NCBI GenBank assembly: GCA_022641775.1
Contig: JALCDS010000014.1
Span: 1 to 39,577, forward strand
Source: Clostridiaceae bacterium
GTDB lineage: Bacteria; Cyanobacteriota; Vampirovibrionia; Gastranaerophilales; Gastranaerophilaceae
Length of the DNA stretch: 39,577 nucleotides
Direction of reading: 5' to 3'
Part shown: positions 24,032 to 32,235 of the stretch, in pieces
Position numbering within the stretch: position 1 is the stretch's first letter
Layout of the letters: each line of letters opens with the position of its first letter
The notes under the pieces: model-generated
The model's input: only the letters and a program-made list of their open reading frames with translations
What the model was told of the DNA's origin: nothing
Database searches by the model: none
Position numbers and translations under genes: made by a program

Positions 24032-25006
24032 TTATAATAAATAATCTTTCAAATTTTTCAAGTTATCTTTGTTTTTCAATTCTTTTATTGCCTCACATTC
24101 CAATTGTCTTATTCGCTCTTTTGAATATCCCATTATTTGCCCCAATTCTTCTAATGTTTTTGGCGTTTCTCCATTTATTCCGAAACGATGAGTAATTATT
24201 TGATTTTCGCGTTTTGGAAGCGTTGCAATTAATTCTTCTATAGAGGTTTTTAGTAAGTTTGATTGGGTGTTATTTTCAGGAGATTTGGAATCTTTGTCTT
24301 GAATATAATCTTCTACCTTCAAATCGTCTGTCACAGGTGTTTCAAGGCTTATTGGAGTTTTCATAATAGATTTTTTTATTGTATAGAGCATTTTTTCTGT
24401 AATATCCATAGCTTTGGCTATTTCTTCATCTGTAGCTTCTCTTTCCAATTTGAAGGTTAATTCTCGTTTTATTTTTTTATATTTTCTTATTTTGTCAAAC
24501 ATATGAACAGGAATTCTAATTGATCTGGAATGGTTAGAAATTGCTCGTATAATTGCTTGTTTTATCCACCATGTTGCATAGGTAGAAAACTTGAAATTTC
24601 TTGAGTAATCAAAACGTTCTGCAGCTTTTATAAGCCCGATAGAACCTTCTTGAACCAGGTCCATAAATAAAACGCCTTGTCCTATATATTTTTTGGCGAT
24701 ACTTACAACAAGGCGTAAATTTGATTGCACAAGTTTCCGTTTTGCAATTTGTGAATTTGTTTTATTCCCTTCTTTGATTAATTTGCCTAAATATTTTTCA
24801 TCTTTCGCTTTTAAAAGCTTTATTTTACCTATGTCTTTCAAATACATTTGTAAAATATCATCTTCATGTGAAATTGAATTGAAAGTTTGAATTTGATTTT
24901 CGCCGATATAGTCAGGCTCAAATTCTTGTTGTACTTCATTTTCTTCATTACAACAAAGTGCAAAATCATATGATTTTGCACTTGTATTATCAGTAAATGT
25001 ACCCAT
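24032..25006 (-). CDS. RNA polymerase sigma-70 family factor (group 1/2 type)
   Basis: The 324-residue protein has region 1.2 (DDILQMYLKDIGKIKLL), a complete region 2 (LRLVVSIAKKYIGQGVLFMDLVQEG, FKFSTYATWWIKQAIIRAI), region 3 (RSIRIPVHMFDKI) and region 4 (LPKRENQIITHRFGINGETPKTLEELGQIMGYSKERIRQLECEAIKEL). There is no long region 1.1 or non-conserved insertion, and region 4.2 differs from the standard GVTRERIRQIEAKAL. This suggests a secondary (RpoS/SigB-cyanobacterial type) factor rather than the main RpoD, but the window cannot exclude it being the housekeeping factor. An AAGGATGAGAGA site precedes the ATG. It is a single gene. Confidence 0.88.
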   Translation of the reverse strand: MGTFTDNTSAKSYDFALCCNEENEVQQEFEPDYIGENQIQTFNSISHEDDILQMYLKDIGKIKLLKAKDEKYLGKLIKEGNKTNSQIAKRKLVQSNLRLVVSIAKKYIGQGVLFMDLVQEGSIGLIKAAERFDYSRNFKFSTYATWWIKQAIIRAISNHSRSIRIPVHMFDKIRKYKKIKRELTFKLEREATDEEIAKAMDITEKMLYTIKKSIMKTPISLETPVTDDLKVEDYIQDKDSKSPENNTQSNLLKTSIEELIATLPKRENQIITHRFGINGETPKTLEELGQIMGYSKERIRQLECEAIKELKNKDNLKNLKDYLL

Positions 25007-25067
25007 AAATCTCTCATCCTTCTTTAAAATTGTAAATTACCTTTAGAATGAAAGACGAGGAAAATGA

Positions 25068-25865
25068 TTATTTGTTTCCTTTAACCATATTATTTATTGC
25101 AAGTTTTGATATAAATTCAACTTTGCCTGGACAAATCAAGTTGTTAGCAAGTTGTACATCAAAAGTTCCGTATGTCCCAGGACGATTAATTTTTACTTGA
25201 GAATTTCTGTTTTCAACTTTCATCCAAGATGGAACTTGAGTTCTCATTGATGCTGTCTCAATTGATTTTATATACAAAACATTATAATCCTTTGTTCTGT
25301 CATTGTAATATACCGTATTGTTGTCCAATCTGGCAAGTCTTACATTAGAAGATTTCAATTCCCAACCTGTAATACTTCCGTCGTTGTTGGTATCAAATTC
25401 TTTTAATGATGAAAATATGTTGTTATAATCATCATTCAAACCTATAATATTTTGTTTTACAAATGTTTTGTTCATTCCTCTTACCATAATGTAATCATTA
25501 CCGTTGATTGTTATTACGTAAGGGTCAAGTGCGGCAATAGTTCCGATTGCAGCGGCAGCTCCAGTAATTCTTGAAGTGTTTTTCCAAGAGTTTTTGTTGC
25601 CACTGTCATAGTATAATATTGAACCGACTTGAGATATTTTTTCACCTTGTACGTTCGGTGTTGATTCGGAGATTTTTGTTTGCCGTTGTGAGTTTGGTGT
25701 ACTTTTGATGGTATAATTAACCGTCGAATTTGAATAGCTGTTTACATTTTCAACTTGAACTGGCTCTTGTTTGGCCGTATTCCTCATAGTATAAGAATAA
25801 TTTTGTTTGGCCATACATGGTGTGCAAATTGCCATAACACACAACAAAAACAAATACTTCTTCAT
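25068..25865 (-). CDS. Exported protein with one EF-hand-like calcium-binding loop
   Basis: The 265-residue protein has an N-terminal signal peptide (MKKYLFLLCVMAICTPCMAK, cleavage after AxA-like CMA). After a Ser/Thr/Asn-rich stretch and a small Ala-rich hydrophobic segment (ITGAAAAIGTIAALDPYV) comes EFDTNNDGSITGWEL, a canonical 12-residue EF-hand/dockerin-type loop with ligands Asp158, Asn160, Asp162, Ser164 and Glu169. The rest is not recognised. Probably periplasmic or surface-exposed. An AAAAGGAGAAA site precedes ATG 25863-25865. Confidence 0.7.
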   Translation of the reverse strand: MKKYLFLLCVMAICTPCMAKQNYSYTMRNTAKQEPVQVENVNSYSNSTVNYTIKSTPNSQRQTKISESTPNVQGEKISQVGSILYYDSGNKNSWKNTSRITGAAAAIGTIAALDPYVITINGNDYIMVRGMNKTFVKQNIIGLNDDYNNIFSSLKEFDTNNDGSITGWELKSSNVRLARLDNNTVYYNDRTKDYNVLYIKSIETASMRTQVPSWMKVENRNSQVKINRPGTYGTFDVQLANNLICPGKVEFISKLAINNMVKGNK

Positions 25866-26078
25866 GATATTTCTCCTTTTAAACCTATAACGATATTATG
25901 CCCATGATTGTTCATAAATAACATAGAATGTTAATTTTTAGACAAGAAACTTTACATTACCTAAAGTTTTTGAGAAAAAATGACGCAATTAGTCATATAA
26001 AGTTGACTTTATAAAAATAATCATTAAGGAGTAAGAAAGAACAAAAAGTAAGAAGAAAAATTTAAGAGAGGTATTTTT

Positions 26079-26564
26079 ATGTCCGTAAATTCGATTACGT
26101 CGGCAGCGGCTTCTTCCTATTCGGCAGGAACCGTGTCGCAACTGAGCGAAGAGACGAAACAAAAACTGATTGCATTGGGGTTGGACCCGACACAGTTTAC
26201 GTCAGAAACTCAAGCTCAACAAAAAATTGCGGAAATTCAGGCAATAAAACAACAGAACAATACGCAATCAAGCACCCAACAACAGGGTAATTCAACTCAA
26301 GCTGCATTGATGTCAGAAGCTAAAACTTTGGCTGCACAAGCTAATGTTAGCGTGGCTGATACAGATAAATTGGATGATATTTTAGAAAATATTTCTGATG
26401 CTGTATCAAAAATGGATGCACAAAATCCAAACACCAAATATTTCCAAGAACGACTGGCTGCTTTAGAAAATGAAAATATTCAGGCGCAGCAATCAATCTC
26501 AAGCTTGGATAGTATGATGGCAATGGCAGCTACAAACAACAAAATTGCGTTAGGTTTGTCTTAA
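26079..26564 (+). CDS. Unknown small helical, Gln-rich protein
   Basis: The 161-residue protein starts MSVNSITSAAASSYSAGTVSQLSEE, without a classical signal peptide. A Gln/Ser/Thr-rich middle (QQNNTQSSTQQQGNSTQA) separates two helical regions; the second (ENISDAVSKMDAQNPNTKYFQERLAALENENIQAQQSI) looks like a coiled coil. The opening 'small-residue' N-terminus resembles that of substrates of flagellar or type III-like secretion, which is inference only. A GAGAGG Shine-Dalgarno site and a strong terminator bracket it as a monocistronic unit. Confidence 0.6.
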   Translation: MSVNSITSAAASSYSAGTVSQLSEETKQKLIALGLDPTQFTSETQAQQKIAEIQAIKQQNNTQSSTQQQGNSTQAALMSEAKTLAAQANVSVADTDKLDDILENISDAVSKMDAQNPNTKYFQERLAALENENIQAQQSISSLDSMMAMAATNNKIALGLS

Positions 26565-26593
26565 CGTTAATATCAAACTGATTCTTATGTACA

Positions 26594-26629
26594 AACAAAA
26601 AAGAAGGCTTAAAAACCTTCTTTTTTGTT
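26594..26629. terminator. Bidirectional terminator
   Basis: A perfect 14-bp stem (26594-26607 / 26616-26629) has A-run and T-run flanks. It separates the convergent genes ending at 26564 and 26632. Confidence 0.92.
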
Positions 26630-26631
26630 AT

Positions 26632-27402
26632 TTATTTTTTTGTATTGTTAAATTCAATCAGTGGTTTTACTTTTACACTGTATATTGTAACCGTATTTGT
26701 GTTCGTTGCATTTTTATCTGTTTTGTATTCCAGACTCAATTTTTGTCCGGTCTTTTCAGGGGTATAAGAGTCATCTATTTGAGAGCGACTCATATTTTCT
26801 ACAGGCCATCCGTTAATTTTTGTGATAATGTATCTGGCTCTCAGTCCGTCTCTATAAGCCGTAGAATTAGGTTCAACATATTGAACATGAACAAGTTTTA
26901 GCATTTTCCCATACTGCACCCAATATGTATAATATCCTACAAATAATTTTCTTAAATATTCTATTTCATCATCAATTTGACTCTGTGTATAGTCTTCTGT
27001 CGTGCTATTTGATGTGGTTGTTGTGGTTTTGTTATAGCCCCCTGTATTTGTATAGGTGTCTGATTGTGTTGTAGAACCGGAATTTCGTGTGACGGTTTGA
27101 CCTGCAACGGCAATAGTGACACCACCGTTTGATTCAACTATGTTGTATTGTAATTTGTCTGTTACATTGTTATTATCTGTGTTATATGAATATGAGTAAC
27201 CGGCACTGTCTGATTTTTTGTAAAATGAAATAGAATAATCTGTTTGCGTTGCGACATTCCAATTGTGCTCAATTCTATCTTTTACAAGCGCATCGGTGAT
27301 TTGTTTTTTAGTAACATTTGGCACAAAAATTGAACTTTGAGCAAAGCAAAAACATTGTGCACTGATGAATAAAACTAACATTAATAAAATCTTTTTCAAC
27401 AT
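26632..27402 (-). CDS. Exported protein with PDZ-like domain
   Basis: The 256-residue protein has a signal peptide (KKILLMLVLFISAQCFCFAQ), a long Ser/Thr/Asn-rich beta region (SGSTTQSDTYTNTGGYNKTT) and a C-terminal PDZ-like part: HVQYVEPNSTAYRDGLRARYIITKINGWPVENMSRSQI...GQKLSLEYK. This follows the PDZ pattern (carboxylate-binding strand, 'A..aGL..gd.I..inG.pv'). It lacks a protease domain, so it is a binding protein rather than an HtrA/Ctp protease. Likely periplasmic. GGAGG lies 4 bases before ATG 27400-27402. Confidence 0.72.
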   Translation of the reverse strand: MLKKILLMLVLFISAQCFCFAQSSIFVPNVTKKQITDALVKDRIEHNWNVATQTDYSISFYKKSDSAGYSYSYNTDNNNVTDKLQYNIVESNGGVTIAVAGQTVTRNSGSTTQSDTYTNTGGYNKTTTTTSNSTTEDYTQSQIDDEIEYLRKLFVGYYTYWVQYGKMLKLVHVQYVEPNSTAYRDGLRARYIITKINGWPVENMSRSQIDDSYTPEKTGQKLSLEYKTDKNATNTNTVTIYSVKVKPLIEFNNTKK

Positions 27403-27464
27403 ATAACCTCCATTTTGAGATTATAATAACATAAAAATTAGTTTTATTACTAAAAATTTAAAAT

Positions 27465-27498
27465 AAAAAGGACAACAACATTCGTTATTGTCCTTTTT
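27465..27498 (-). terminator. Terminator of tRNA-Val
   Basis: An 11-bp stem (27465-27475 / 27488-27498) immediately downstream (minus strand) of the tRNA 3' end, with a T-run on the minus strand. Confidence 0.8.
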
Positions 27499-27499
27499 A

Positions 27500-27575
27500 T
27501 GGTGGGCGTTAAGAGACTTGAACTCCTGACATCCTCCTTGTAAGGGAGGCGCTCTACCAACTGAGCTAAACGCCC
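27500..27575 (-). tRNA. tRNA-Val (TAC)
   Basis: Minus-strand cloverleaf of 76 nt: acceptor GGGCGTT/AACGCCC, D-stem GCTC/GAGC, anticodon stem CCTCC/GGAGG with loop CTTACAA giving anticodon TAC, T-stem with TTCAAGT loop, discriminator A and encoded CCA. Confidence 0.95.
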
Positions 27576-27687
27576 TCACCATTATTTTTTATAAAATTGT
27601 CATTCTCAGTTTTTGAGCGCCTTAGCGCAAATATTAAAATCCGAAAGGTTTCACCTTTCTCGGGCAACTGAGCTAAACGCCCTCACC
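27558..27687. repeat. Duplicated tRNA-Val 5' fragment (23-bp direct repeat, 107 bp apart)
   Basis: Bases 27558-27580 (tRNA 5' end plus five upstream bases) recur exactly at 27665-27687 without the rest of the tRNA. Between them are a short GCGC hairpin (27615-27628) and an imperfect dyad CCGAAAGGT...ACCTTTCTCGG (27641-27663). No coding sequence is seen in the interval up to 27734. Confidence 0.85.
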
Positions 27688-27734
27688 GCTTATCGGCTAT
27701 GTTCTTATATTATCAAATAAAAAATTGTTGTCAA

Positions 27735-28367
27735 CTATTTTCCTTCAAATTTATTTGAAGCATTTATTTTTATTTGGTGCAATTCTCCATGATGTGGGTC
27801 CATAGAATTATATCTCATCCGTCTTAGTGTAGCTCTCAGACCTGTTTCGTCATCATCTGCAGGATTGTAGCTGGCGATTCCTTTGGTATCATTATCGGCT
27901 ACAGCATTTTGTGGCGAAACTAATTGCTGATACATTGCTTTTACTTCATCGTCATTGACAGCATATGTCTCAGGAGAAGGCTCATTTGATGTCGAGGTAT
28001 TGTTATAATTATATGTTTCAGTTTCAGGTTGTGTATAATTTGTTGATTTATATTCTGTAGCTTTTGGTTTGATTTGTGGTTGAATTTGTTGTTCAACCGG
28101 TTTTGCATTTGTTTTTTGAGCTTTTTCTTTTATTTTGGGAGTTTTCTCTTTTTTAATACGTTCATGCTTGATACGTTCTTTTTTGACTTGTTCTTTTTGT
28201 GTAGGTTGAGTAACTGTTGTTGTATTTTGTGGTGCTATATATTGTTGAAAATATGCATCCATATCTGATTCATTTACAGCATACGATTCCGGACTTACAT
28301 AATTATCTTCTGCAAGTACATATGAGCATGTCAATGCTAAAGCTATTCCCAAAATTATCTTTTTCAT
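27735..28367 (-). CDS. Exported protein with internal 24-residue duplication
   Basis: The 210-residue protein starts with a signal peptide (MKKIILGIALALTCSYVLAE). Residues 25-48 (SPESYAVNESDMDAYFQQ...) are repeated at 131-154 (SPETYAVNDDEVKAMYQQ...) with about 60 percent identity. Between them is a Lys-rich segment (KKERIKHERIKKEKTPKIKE) and a Gln/Pro/Tyr-rich stretch. The family is not recognised; the duplicated helix could be a binding motif. A TATAAT on the minus strand (28374-28379) lies six bases before the start codon and no Shine-Dalgarno site is seen. Confidence 0.62.
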   Translation of the reverse strand: MKKIILGIALALTCSYVLAEDNYVSPESYAVNESDMDAYFQQYIAPQNTTTVTQPTQKEQVKKERIKHERIKKEKTPKIKEKAQKTNAKPVEQQIQPQIKPKATEYKSTNYTQPETETYNYNNTSTSNEPSPETYAVNDDEVKAMYQQLVSPQNAVADNDTKGIASYNPADDDETGLRATLRRMRYNSMDPHHGELHQIKINASNKFEGK

Positions 28368-28442
28368 ATAAAGATTATATCATATAATTTTACTTTTCCC
28401 TAATCCTTGCAAATACTTTATAATTACGCTAAACTTGTTGCT

Positions 28443-29798
28443 ATGCAAGAAAATGATGAAATTGAACTTAATATAGAATCTCTTTCAAATCTTGGATTTG
28501 GGATTGCACATAAAGATGGGATGGTCGTCTTTGTTGAAAATTCCTGTCCGGAAGATAAAGTGCTTGCAAAAGTAAAAAAAGTTAAAAAATCATACGCGAA
28601 TGCTATTACAAAAACTGTTATTGAACCATCTTGTCACAGAGTGGAGCCGTTTTGCTCAATGCAAAAGGTATGTGGAGCATGTCAATTACAATTTATTGAT
28701 TATGATTATCAATTGGAATTGAAGAAAAAAATAGTTGAAGATGCAATGCATTCAATTGCCGGTATTGATATAAAAATAGAAAATCCTGTAAAAAGTCCTG
28801 AGATTAAAGAATATCGCTATAAAATCCAATATCCTGTATCTCAAAAAAAAGTTTCGGAGCGTCTTTTAGTCGGCTATTACAAACCTGAATCACATGAAAT
28901 TGTAAATCTTAAACATTGTCCGATTCAGCCTGCAATTTGTGACAAAATTGTTGATTTTATTCGAGAAAATGCTATCAAATATGGTATATCTGGATACAAT
29001 GAGAAAAGTAAAACCGGAGATTTGAGACACATTGTATTAAGAGTTTCCAAATTTAATGGGAATGTGTTGGTTGTGCTTGTTGTTAATACAAAAGATGTTT
29101 TTCCTCGTTTAAAAGATTTTACAAATGCTATTAAAAATCAATTTGATAAAGTTGTCGGGGTATGCGTAAATTTCAATACGAAACCGACCAATGTGATTTT
29201 GGGTGAAACCTCAACCTGTGTTGTGGGTCAAAGTTATGTTGAAGAAAAAATGTTTGAAAATACATTTAGAATAGGCGTGAATACGTTTTTTCAGGTGAAT
29301 CCGCAAAGTGCAGAGAATATTTTTAAATATATAAAAGACTATATCAAAGAAAATTTTGAAAAACCTACAATATTGGATGCTTATGCAGGCATTGCCGCAA
29401 TCGGTATGAGTGTAGCTGATTGTGCCGACTCTGTAAAATCAGTTGAAATGAGCCGTGAGGCTTGTGAAAATGCAAAAAGCGGGTTAAGAATAAATAAAAT
29501 TGATAATCTAGAAATAATAAATTCCGATACAGAAAAGTATTTGGATACTATAAAGCGAAAGTTTGATATAATAATTACCGATCCGCCTCGTAAAGGTTCT
29601 ACACAGGGAGTTTTGGACGGGTTCTTGAAAACGTGTAAAAAAACGATAATCTATTTGTCTTGTAATCCTGCGACATTGGCAAGAGATTTAAAATATTTGG
29701 TTGAAAAAGGCTGCAAAGTAAAATCTATCCAACCGTTTGATATGTTTTGCCATACATACCATATCGAAAACGTCGCAATTGTTGAAATGCCGGAATAA
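28443..29798 (+). CDS. rlmD: 23S rRNA (uracil-C5)-methyltransferase, RlmD/RumA family
   Basis: The protein has 451 residues from ATG 28443, which gives the family N-terminus; the upstream TTG frame is disfavoured. It has a TRAM domain (IELNIESLSNLGFGIAHKDGMVVFVENSCPEDKVLAKV), [4Fe-4S] cysteines Cys71, Cys77, Cys80 and Cys159 (spacing as in RlmD), a SAM-binding region ILDAYAGIAAIGMSVA, the ITDPPRKG motif and the catalytic Cys407 in LSCNPATLARDL. These enzymes methylate uridine in 23S rRNA or tRNA using SAM. Family members RlmC, RlmD and TrmA are hard to separate by eye; the Fe-S cysteines favour RlmD/RlmCD. It ends directly against pyrF. Confidence 0.88.
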   Translation: MQENDEIELNIESLSNLGFGIAHKDGMVVFVENSCPEDKVLAKVKKVKKSYANAITKTVIEPSCHRVEPFCSMQKVCGACQLQFIDYDYQLELKKKIVEDAMHSIAGIDIKIENPVKSPEIKEYRYKIQYPVSQKKVSERLLVGYYKPESHEIVNLKHCPIQPAICDKIVDFIRENAIKYGISGYNEKSKTGDLRHIVLRVSKFNGNVLVVLVVNTKDVFPRLKDFTNAIKNQFDKVVGVCVNFNTKPTNVILGETSTCVVGQSYVEEKMFENTFRIGVNTFFQVNPQSAENIFKYIKDYIKENFEKPTILDAYAGIAAIGMSVADCADSVKSVEMSREACENAKSGLRINKIDNLEIINSDTEKYLDTIKRKFDIIITDPPRKGSTQGVLDGFLKTCKKTIIYLSCNPATLARDLKYLVEKGCKVKSIQPFDMFCHTYHIENVAIVEMPE

Positions 29799-30560
29799 TT
29801 ATTTTGTAGTAGCTTGTAAAGAAGCTTTTTCTTCCATTGCATTTTCAATTTCATCAATAATAAGTTTAACTGCAGCTATATGATCTTCAGCTTCTGTAAT
29901 AGGTCGACCTATTACCATACAATTTACGCCGGCCAGAATAGCTTCGCGAGGAGTATCAACACGAACCTGATCATTAACTACAGACCATGTCGGACGAGTT
30001 GCCGGACACAATATCATAAAATCTTCGCCTATTTCTTTTCTGATGCGTTTAGCTTCTTCGGCTGATGCTACAACACCGTTAAGTCCACATTCTTTTGCTA
30101 CTTTAGCGAGTTGTAAAACATAATTTTCAATACTGTCTTTAACACATAATTCGGTAGTCAAAGTTCTTTGTCCAAAACTTGATAGTAACGTTACGCCCAA
30201 AATTTTCGGAGGTTCTTTCCCAAGCTCTTTTGCGGTAGCTTTTGCTGTTTTTACGACGGAAGAAACCATTTTTGAACCGCCTTGAATATGAACATTAAAT
30301 AAGTCTATATTATTTTTTACAAGATTTGCACATGCTTTGTCTACTGCATATGGAATATCGTGAAATTTGCAATCAAAATAACATTTTGCCCCTAGATTTT
30401 CTATTACTCTAAAAGCTTCAAATCCATAGTTTACAATTAGAGGTAAACCTATTTTGAAATATCCTACGTAATCTTTTAATTCATCTACTAAGGCTTCGGC
30501 TTCCGGTAATGTATCAACGTCCAGTGCCAAAATAATTTTATTTTTTGCTAATTCTGTCAT
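29799..30560 (-). CDS. pyrF: Orotidine 5'-phosphate decarboxylase
   Basis: The 253-residue protein catalyses the last step of UMP synthesis, decarboxylation of OMP, in the cytoplasm. IILALDVDTLPEAEALV is the N-terminal strand with the substrate-binding Asp, and FDCKFHDIP (residues 62-70) is the catalytic D-x-K-x-x-D motif. Further loops are VHIQGG, LGVTLLSSF, GVVASAEEAKRIR and the phosphate-binding VNCMVIGRPITEAED. A GGAGAG site precedes ATG 30558-30560. It stands alone, tail to tail with rlmD. Confidence 0.95.
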   Translation of the reverse strand: MTELAKNKIILALDVDTLPEAEALVDELKDYVGYFKIGLPLIVNYGFEAFRVIENLGAKCYFDCKFHDIPYAVDKACANLVKNNIDLFNVHIQGGSKMVSSVVKTAKATAKELGKEPPKILGVTLLSSFGQRTLTTELCVKDSIENYVLQLAKVAKECGLNGVVASAEEAKRIRKEIGEDFMILCPATRPTWSVVNDQVRVDTPREAILAGVNCMVIGRPITEAEDHIAAVKLIIDEIENAMEEKASLQATTK

Positions 30561-30701
30561 TTTCTCTCCAAAAATCTGTGTGTCAAAAGTGTATCATCTT
30601 TAAAAAATTAAATCAATAATCTAAATATTTTTCACATAGGCAATTTTTTATACACAAATGTTTTTATATACATGTGTAGTGTTTATTAAAAGGTTGGTAA
30701 A

Positions 30702-30890
30702 ATGACTTTATATGCTTATCCTATGTCCAGATTGAACAAGCGTATGCAAGCTATGGCATTTGAGGAAAAAACAATGCCTAAAGTGCAGACAAATCCTATT
30801 GTTGACAAAGAAATGACCAAGGCAATGAATGAAATGACCGGTTCAACAATTTTATCTAACCAAGTAGCTTTTTTGATAAAAAAGAAATAA
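30702..30890 (+). CDS. Small hypothetical protein
   Basis: The 62-residue protein is Met- and Lys-rich with a helical pattern (MQAMAFEEKTMPKV, VDKEMTKAMNEMTG). An AAAGGTTGG sequence is upstream of ATG 30702. No family is recognised; it lies alone between pyrF and rmuC and is convergent with rmuC. Coding status is supported only by ORF integrity and ribosome site. Confidence 0.4.
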   Translation: MTLYAYPMSRLNKRMQAMAFEEKTMPKVQTNPIVDKEMTKAMNEMTGSTILSNQVAFLIKKK

Positions 30891-30895
30891 TTAGT

Positions 30896-31963
30896 TTATT
30901 CTTCAATATCTTCAGGAATTTCAGGAATTTCTTTTGAACCTTTAGTTCCTAATTCTTCAATTTGTTTGATTTGATTGATTATGTTTCCTTTTCCGTTTAA
31001 TTTTTTCAGTGCTGAATCTAATGTTGTTCTTATTTTTAACATATCATTCAACAGCGCAGCAAATTTATCAATCATTGAAACGCAAGTATCGGTAATTTTT
31101 TTAGTATTTTTGTTTTGTCTGTCAACAACGTAGAAAGCATTAATTATCTTTAATGCGGCAAGTAAAGTTGACGGAGATACCGGCATAATTTTATTTTTCC
31201 AAGCCAAATCCCAAAGGGTGTTATCTTCACAGAAAAACAGTGAATAGCAACTTTCTATCGGTATAAACATCAAAACATAATCCGGCGAAACTTCTTCTAT
31301 ATTGTAATCACGTTTTGCAAGTCCTGCAATATGTGCTTTTGTAGAATCTATGAATTGTTTTAAGTGAATTTCTTTTTCGTTTTCATCTTCTGAATTCACA
31401 TATCCGCTCCAAGAAGCGAGGGATGTTTTTGCATCAATATAAACTTGTTTACCCTCAGGCAAGAATACAGTAGCATCAGGTCTGCCTTCTGCAGTTCCCA
31501 ATTGAACGCTATATTCTGCATCTTTTCTGAGCCCAGAACTTTCCAAAACTTTTTCCAATACAATTTCGCCCCAATTACCTTGACGACGGTTATCCGATTT
31601 CATTGTATTTACAAGGGTTGAAGTTTGAGTCGAAATTTCTTTGCCGGCGGAAATAAATTGTTTGATATTTTCATCAAATACTGTGAGGTTCTTCTTTTCG
31701 ATTTCAAAGTTTTCAGTATTTTTCTTTTCAAAATCTTCTATTCTATCTCTGAATCGTTTGAAAAATTCTTCAAGCTTTTCTTTATTTTGCTCTGTTATAT
31801 CTTGAGAGCTTTCTTTGAAAATTTTATTTGCAAGGTTTTCAAATTCAAGTTTCATTTGTTCTGCAACTATTGCGGTATTATCTTTTTTGCTTGCTATGAA
31901 AAATGGTATAAATACTGCAATTGCCCCGAATATAAAGCCCAATATAAATATAAAAATTTCCAT
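30896..31963 (-). CDS. rmuC: RmuC-family DNA recombination protein
   Basis: The protein has 355 residues from ATG 31963, preceded by AAAGGGGAT; the longer frame to 31993 is less likely. One N-terminal membrane helix (MEIFIFILGFIFGAIAVFIPFF), then a coiled coil, then the RmuC domain with DNRRQGNWGEIVLEKVLESSGLRKDAEY, RPDATVFLPEGKQVYIDAKTSL, FIPIESCYSLFF and IMPVSPSTLLAALKIINAF. RmuC limits inversions at short inverted repeats and is predicted to be a restriction-nuclease-like fold (the PDAT and DAK residues are its catalytic pattern). Confidence 0.92.
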   Translation of the reverse strand: MEIFIFILGFIFGAIAVFIPFFIASKKDNTAIVAEQMKLEFENLANKIFKESSQDITEQNKEKLEEFFKRFRDRIEDFEKKNTENFEIEKKNLTVFDENIKQFISAGKEISTQTSTLVNTMKSDNRRQGNWGEIVLEKVLESSGLRKDAEYSVQLGTAEGRPDATVFLPEGKQVYIDAKTSLASWSGYVNSEDENEKEIHLKQFIDSTKAHIAGLAKRDYNIEEVSPDYVLMFIPIESCYSLFFCEDNTLWDLAWKNKIMPVSPSTLLAALKIINAFYVVDRQNKNTKKITDTCVSMIDKFAALLNDMLKIRTTLDSALKKLNGKGNIINQIKQIEELGTKGSKEIPEIPEDIEE

Positions 31964-32087
31964 AAAATAATATCCCCTTTTTGTATTAATCATACCACAA
32001 CTAAATTACTCTAAAAAGATTATTAAATTTTTTGAAAAATTTGCACTTCAACCATGCGGCGAAATTTTTAAAAGCATGATGTAGAGC

Positions 32088-32207
32088 ATGATTGAGAGAT
32101 TTTATAAATCTAAAGATTTAGATAAAAACATCAAACCTGCCAAGGGTGAATATCAATCAGCACATGGATTAAAAAAACATTCAAAAAGTGTAGTATCTAA
32201 AGTGTAG
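32088..32207 (+). CDS. Possible 39-residue small protein
   Basis: The short frame ATG 32088 to TAG 32205-32207 encodes a basic Lys/Ser-rich peptide (MIERFYKSKDLDKNIKPAKG...). It lies in the 272-bp gap before the response regulator. No clear Shine-Dalgarno site; it may be chance. The rest of the gap shows repeated GCATGAT boxes (32074-32080, 32086-32092) but no other gene. Confidence 0.25.
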   Translation: MIERFYKSKDLDKNIKPAKGEYQSAHGLKKHSKSVVSKV

Positions 32208-32235
32208 GGGAAATAAAAAAAACAGGGAGATAAAA

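Noticed and set aside
27665-27734. Second tRNA next to tRNA-Val
   Set aside because: Only the first 23 bases match; no anticodon arm, T-arm or 3' acceptor half follows.
31625-32014. Plus-strand 129-codon ORF opposite rmuC
   Set aside because: Phe/Lys-rich mirror translation of the coiled-coil part of rmuC; no start context.
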